DNA of 64,000 bases from Streptomyces sp. LHD-70. GTDB taxonomy: Bacteria > Actinomycetota > Actinomycetes > Streptomycetales > Streptomycetaceae. The translations under genes were made by a program, and so were the position numbers. Shown here one piece after another: positions 61,568-64,000 of the stretch (the stretch's first letter is position 1; every line of letters begins with the position of its first letter). Below the pieces are notes generated by a model. It was not told where the DNA came from, did no database searches, and saw only the letters and a list, made by a program, of their open reading frames with translations. The DNA lies in assembly GCF_031157275.1 (NCBI RefSeq), contig NZ_JAVIFW010000001.1:992001-1056000 (forward strand). The letters run 5' to 3'.

Positions 61568-61618
61568 AAAAAACCCGAACACCAGCCGTGCTCGGGCGTC
61601 ACTTGGCGCGAAGCCAAG
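61568..61618 (-). terminator. Intrinsic terminator/attenuator in the protease leader
   Basis: On the minus strand CCCGAGCAC (61596-61588) pairs with GTGTTCGGG (61582-61574, one G-U), followed by U6 (61573-61568). A second perfect stem CTTGGC-GCGAA-GCCAAG (61602-61618) stands directly before it. This is a canonical rho-independent terminator, rare in Streptomyces, located in the 5' leader of the protease gene. It would stop transcription before the gene unless anti-termination occurs. Confidence 0.65.
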
Positions 61619-61741
61619 GCCTGAACGTAGCGGTGCACCTTGCTGACCGGCAACGACTTGCCGCAGAAAGATGGGGAGTTGGGGCCGGGCGGGCGCGCCG
61701 CCGTGCGGTTGCGGTTGGGTGAAGCAAGCATCAAACCCCTG

Positions 61742-61769
61742 TTGGATCACGTGTCGATGGGCCTAGCAT
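61742..61769 (+). promoter_or_regulatory. Candidate promoter for DUF485/symporter operon
   Basis: TTGGAT (61742-61747) and TAGCAT (61764-61769) with 16-bp spacing, 65-92 bp before the DUF485 start at 61834. They fit the vegetative sigma consensus loosely. Confidence 0.45.
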
Positions 61770-61833
61770 CGCCATCCGGCCCGCGTGATCCTGCTCACTT
61801 GTTCGTCCCCGAGAGCGCTCATCGCGAGGTCGT

Positions 61834-62241
61834 ATGACCGACGCCGCCGCCCCCGTGTCGCTAGGAGAATCCGTGGCCACCGATGCACCACCACCGTCGA
61901 AGGGCGGTTCAGGGAACAGCCCGGCGACCCCCACGACGGAGGCGTTCGTCGAGGTGCAGAAGGGTGCGGAATTCGGCGAACTGCGCCGTTCGCACCGTTC
62001 TTTCGCCTTCCCGCTGACGATCGCCTTCATCGCCTGGTACCTGCTGTACGTGCTGCTCTCGAACTACGCGGGCGGCTTCATGGGCACCAAGCTGTTCGGC
62101 AACATCAACGTCGCCCTCGTCTTCGGCATCCTGCAGTTCGTCAGCACGTTCCTCATCGCCTGGCTCTACTCGCGGCACGCCGCGGCCAAGCTCGACCCCA
62201 AGGCTGAGGCCATCAAGTCCCGCATGGAGGCCGGAGCATGA
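61834..62241 (+). CDS. DUF485 domain membrane protein
   Basis: A 135-residue protein with two membrane segments (FAFPLTIAFIAWYLLYVLL and LVFGILQFVSTFLIAWLY) and the DUF485 pattern. A GTG at 61873 with AGGAG five bases upstream is an equally likely start and would shorten it by 13 residues. DUF485 proteins are co-encoded with acetate permeases; here the stop overlaps the symporter start (ATGA). Confidence 0.9.
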   Translation: MTDAAAPVSLGESVATDAPPPSKGGSGNSPATPTTEAFVEVQKGAEFGELRRSHRSFAFPLTIAFIAWYLLYVLLSNYAGGFMGTKLFGNINVALVFGILQFVSTFLIAWLYSRHAAAKLDPKAEAIKSRMEAGA

Positions 62242-63893
62242 GCCACCCCCTGTTCCAGCCCGCCCAGGCCGGCCAGGCCGAAGTCCTCGCGGCGTCGTCC
62301 GAGGTCAGCGAGCACCAGCCGCTCATCATCACGCTGTTCGGCCTCTTCGTCGTCGCGACCCTCGTCATCACCGTCTGGGCCGGCCGGCAGACCAAGGACG
62401 CCGCAGACTTCTACGCCGGCGGCCGCCAGTTCACCGGCTTCCAGAACGGCCTCGCCATCTCCGGCGACTACATGTCCGCCGCGTCGTTCCTCGGCATCGC
62501 CGGCGCCATCGCCCTGTTCGGCTACGACGGCTTCCTGTACTCCATCGGCTTCCTCGTCGCCTGGCTGGTCGCGCTGCTCCTGGTCGCCGAACCGCTGCGC
62601 AACTCCGGCCGGTACACGATGGGCGACGTGCTCGCGTACCGGATGCGGCAGCGCCCCGTCCGTACCGCCGCCGGCGCCTCCACCATCGTGGTGTCGATCT
62701 TCTACCTGCTCGCGCAGATGGCGGGCGCGGGCGTCCTCGTCGCGCTGCTGCTCGGCATCACCACCGACGCGGGCAAGATCGGCATCGTCGCCCTCGTCGG
62801 CGTCTTGATGATCGTGTACGTCACCATCGGCGGCATGAAGGGCACCACCTGGGTGCAGATGGTCAAGGCCGTGCTGCTGATCGGCGGCACCGTCCTGATC
62901 ACCTTCCTGATCCTGCTGAAGTTCGGCTTCAACATCTCCGACCTGCTCGGCGCGGCCGCCGAGAACAGCGGCCAGGGCGCGGCGTTCCTGGAGCCCGGAC
63001 TCAAGTACGGCGTCACGCCCACCTCGAAGCTGGACTTCATCTCGCTCGGCATCGCCCTGGTCCTGGGCACCGCGGGCCTGCCGCACATCCTGATCCGCTT
63101 CTACACCGTGCCCACGGCCAAGGCCGCCCGTAAGTCCGTGAACTGGGCCATCGGCATCATCGGCGCCTTCTACCTGATGACGATCGTCCTCGGCTTCGGC
63201 GCCGCGGCCCTGCTCTCCTCGGACGAGATCAAGGCGTCCAACAAGGCGGGCAACACGGCCGCACCCCTCGCGGCCCTGGAGATCGGCGGCGGTGGCGACT
63301 CCACCGGCGGCGCCATCCTGCTCGCCGTGATCTCGGCCGTCGCCTTCGCCACGATCCTCGCGGTGGTCGCCGGTCTGACCCTGGCGTCCTCGTCGTCCTT
63401 CGCGCACGACATCTACGCCAACGTCATCCGCAAGGGGCAGGCCTCGGAGAAGGAGGAGGTCCGCGCGGCCCGCTGGGCGACGGTCTTCATCGGCATCGTC
63501 TCCATCGCCCTCGGTGCCCTGGCCCGCGACCTCAACGTCGCCGGTCTGGTCGCCCTCGCCTTCGCGGTGGCCGCGTCGGCCAACCTGCCGACCATCCTCT
63601 ACAGCCTGTTCTGGAAGCGGTTCACCACCCAGGGCGCGCTGTGGTCGATCTACGGCGGCCTCGCCTCGTCCGTCCTGCTCGTGCTGTTCTCGCCGGTGGT
63701 CTCGGGCAAGGAGACCTCGATGTTCCCCAAGGTCGACTTCCACTGGTTCCCGCTGGACAACCCGGGCCTGATCTCCATCCCGCTGGGCTTCCTGCTCGGC
63801 TGGCTCGGCACGATCCTCTCCAAGGAGAAGCCGGACGAGGGCAAGTACGCGGAGCTCGAGGTCCGCTCCCTCACCGGCACCGGCGCCCACTGA
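62238..63893 (+). CDS. Sodium:solute symporter, acetate/monocarboxylate (ActP/MctC-like)
   Basis: A 551-residue SSS family symporter with about thirteen membrane segments. DFYAGGRQFTGFQNGLAISG, YMSAASFLGIAGAIALFGYD and the late ASSSSFAHDIYANV are typical of ActP/MctC carboxylate transporters. It imports acetate or related acids with cations. Coupled to DUF485 by a four-base overlap. A strong hairpin terminates the transcript. Confidence 0.94.
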   Translation: MSHPLFQPAQAGQAEVLAASSEVSEHQPLIITLFGLFVVATLVITVWAGRQTKDAADFYAGGRQFTGFQNGLAISGDYMSAASFLGIAGAIALFGYDGFLYSIGFLVAWLVALLLVAEPLRNSGRYTMGDVLAYRMRQRPVRTAAGASTIVVSIFYLLAQMAGAGVLVALLLGITTDAGKIGIVALVGVLMIVYVTIGGMKGTTWVQMVKAVLLIGGTVLITFLILLKFGFNISDLLGAAAENSGQGAAFLEPGLKYGVTPTSKLDFISLGIALVLGTAGLPHILIRFYTVPTAKAARKSVNWAIGIIGAFYLMTIVLGFGAAALLSSDEIKASNKAGNTAAPLAALEIGGGGDSTGGAILLAVISAVAFATILAVVAGLTLASSSSFAHDIYANVIRKGQASEKEEVRAARWATVFIGIVSIALGALARDLNVAGLVALAFAVAASANLPTILYSLFWKRFTTQGALWSIYGGLASSVLLVLFSPVVSGKETSMFPKVDFHWFPLDNPGLISIPLGFLLGWLGTILSKEKPDEGKYAELEVRSLTGTGAH

Positions 63894-63923
63894 GCCGAAC
63901 CCGGTCGAAAACCAAGCCACTCT

Positions 63924-63961
63924 CCGCGGCCCCGTCGTAGATCCCTACGACGGGGCCGCGG
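63924..63961 (+). terminator. 17-bp perfect hairpin after symporter gene
   Basis: Arms 63924-63940 and 63945-63961 are perfectly complementary over 17 bp around the loop ATCC, about 30 nt after the symporter stop. The remaining bases to 64000 show no gene. Confidence 0.9.
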
Positions 63962-64000
63962 TGCGTCTCGTTGGATCGGGCCCGGTGTTCTTGTCGGTCC

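Noticed and set aside
61540..61734. Small open frame in the protease leader as a leader peptide
   Set aside because: The frame ends at the protease start, but it crosses the terminator hairpin and has no ribosome-binding site; I treat the region as a structured leader, not a gene.

Overview
The window comes from a high-G+C actinomycete, almost certainly a Streptomyces. Codon third positions are saturated with G/C, GTG starts and stop/start overlaps (GTGA, ATGA, TGATG) are common, and characteristic genes are present: the ectoine operon ectABCD, a LAXTG sortase substrate, the GATC-binding nucleoid protein Gbn, an Asp23 cluster and a PHO-box-controlled Pit transporter. From memory, the order runs parallel to the S. 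coelicolor block from about SCO1875 down to about SCO1822. That is recollection, not a search result.

Layout. 0.4-6.3 kb (minus): a class B penicillin-binding protein, a NarL/LuxR-type two-component system with a membrane protein, a GNAT acetyltransferase and an IclR regulator. 6.5-13 kb: an aldehyde dehydrogenase/DUF1349 pair divergent from IclR, a GlxA-type regulator divergent from an MFS exporter, a His-rich-tailed P450 and a GNAT gene whose 3' end is multiplied into a 29-bp tandem array. 13-22.6 kb: DsbA/FrnE-like oxidoreductase, a class V aminotransferase-fold protein, ectABCD (minus), an alanine-glyoxylate-type aminotransferase, an amidohydrolase and a LAETG surface protein. 22.6-33 kb: cobalamin genes. 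These are cobC-like, a CbiG-C/CbiX fused frame, a ZIP transporter, a broken VOC gene carrying a small palindromic mobile element, and cobB-cobO-chelatase-cobQ-cobD (minus) behind a cobalamin riboswitch. No cobN and no corrin methylases are present here. 33-43 kb: Pit phosphate transporter with PHO box, class II aldolase, hydrolase, metallopeptidase, ABC-F ATPase, Gbn. 43-50.4 kb: enoyl-CoA hydratase, an Asp23/AmaP envelope cluster, SDR, SURF1, a zinc-ribbon protein and a DEDDh exonuclease.

50.4-58.3 kb is the most unusual part. A TetR regulator is divergent from a tightly packed set encoding an acetoacetate-decarboxylase-fold protein, an SDR and two tandem amidohydrolase-2 enzymes. A separate two-gene unit follows. 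It encodes an integral-membrane hydroxylase that closely resembles alkylglycerol monooxygenase, overlapping a YhhN/TMEM86 lysoplasmalogenase. Together these could form an ether-lipid cleavage cassette. 58.3-64 kb: a MITE-like repeat, a CoA transferase with a 30-bp coding minisatellite, a secreted subtilase behind an attenuator-like leader, and a DUF485/acetate symporter operon that ends in a strong terminator.

A second theme is repeats. Two intergenic elements share near-identical inverted ends (8657-8761 and 58291-58495). A 50-bp palindrome sits in a CTAG duplication. Five genes carry in-frame minisatellites, and shared GC-rich intergenic modules recur at several 3' ends. All functional statements are inferred from reading the sequence; no search was run.
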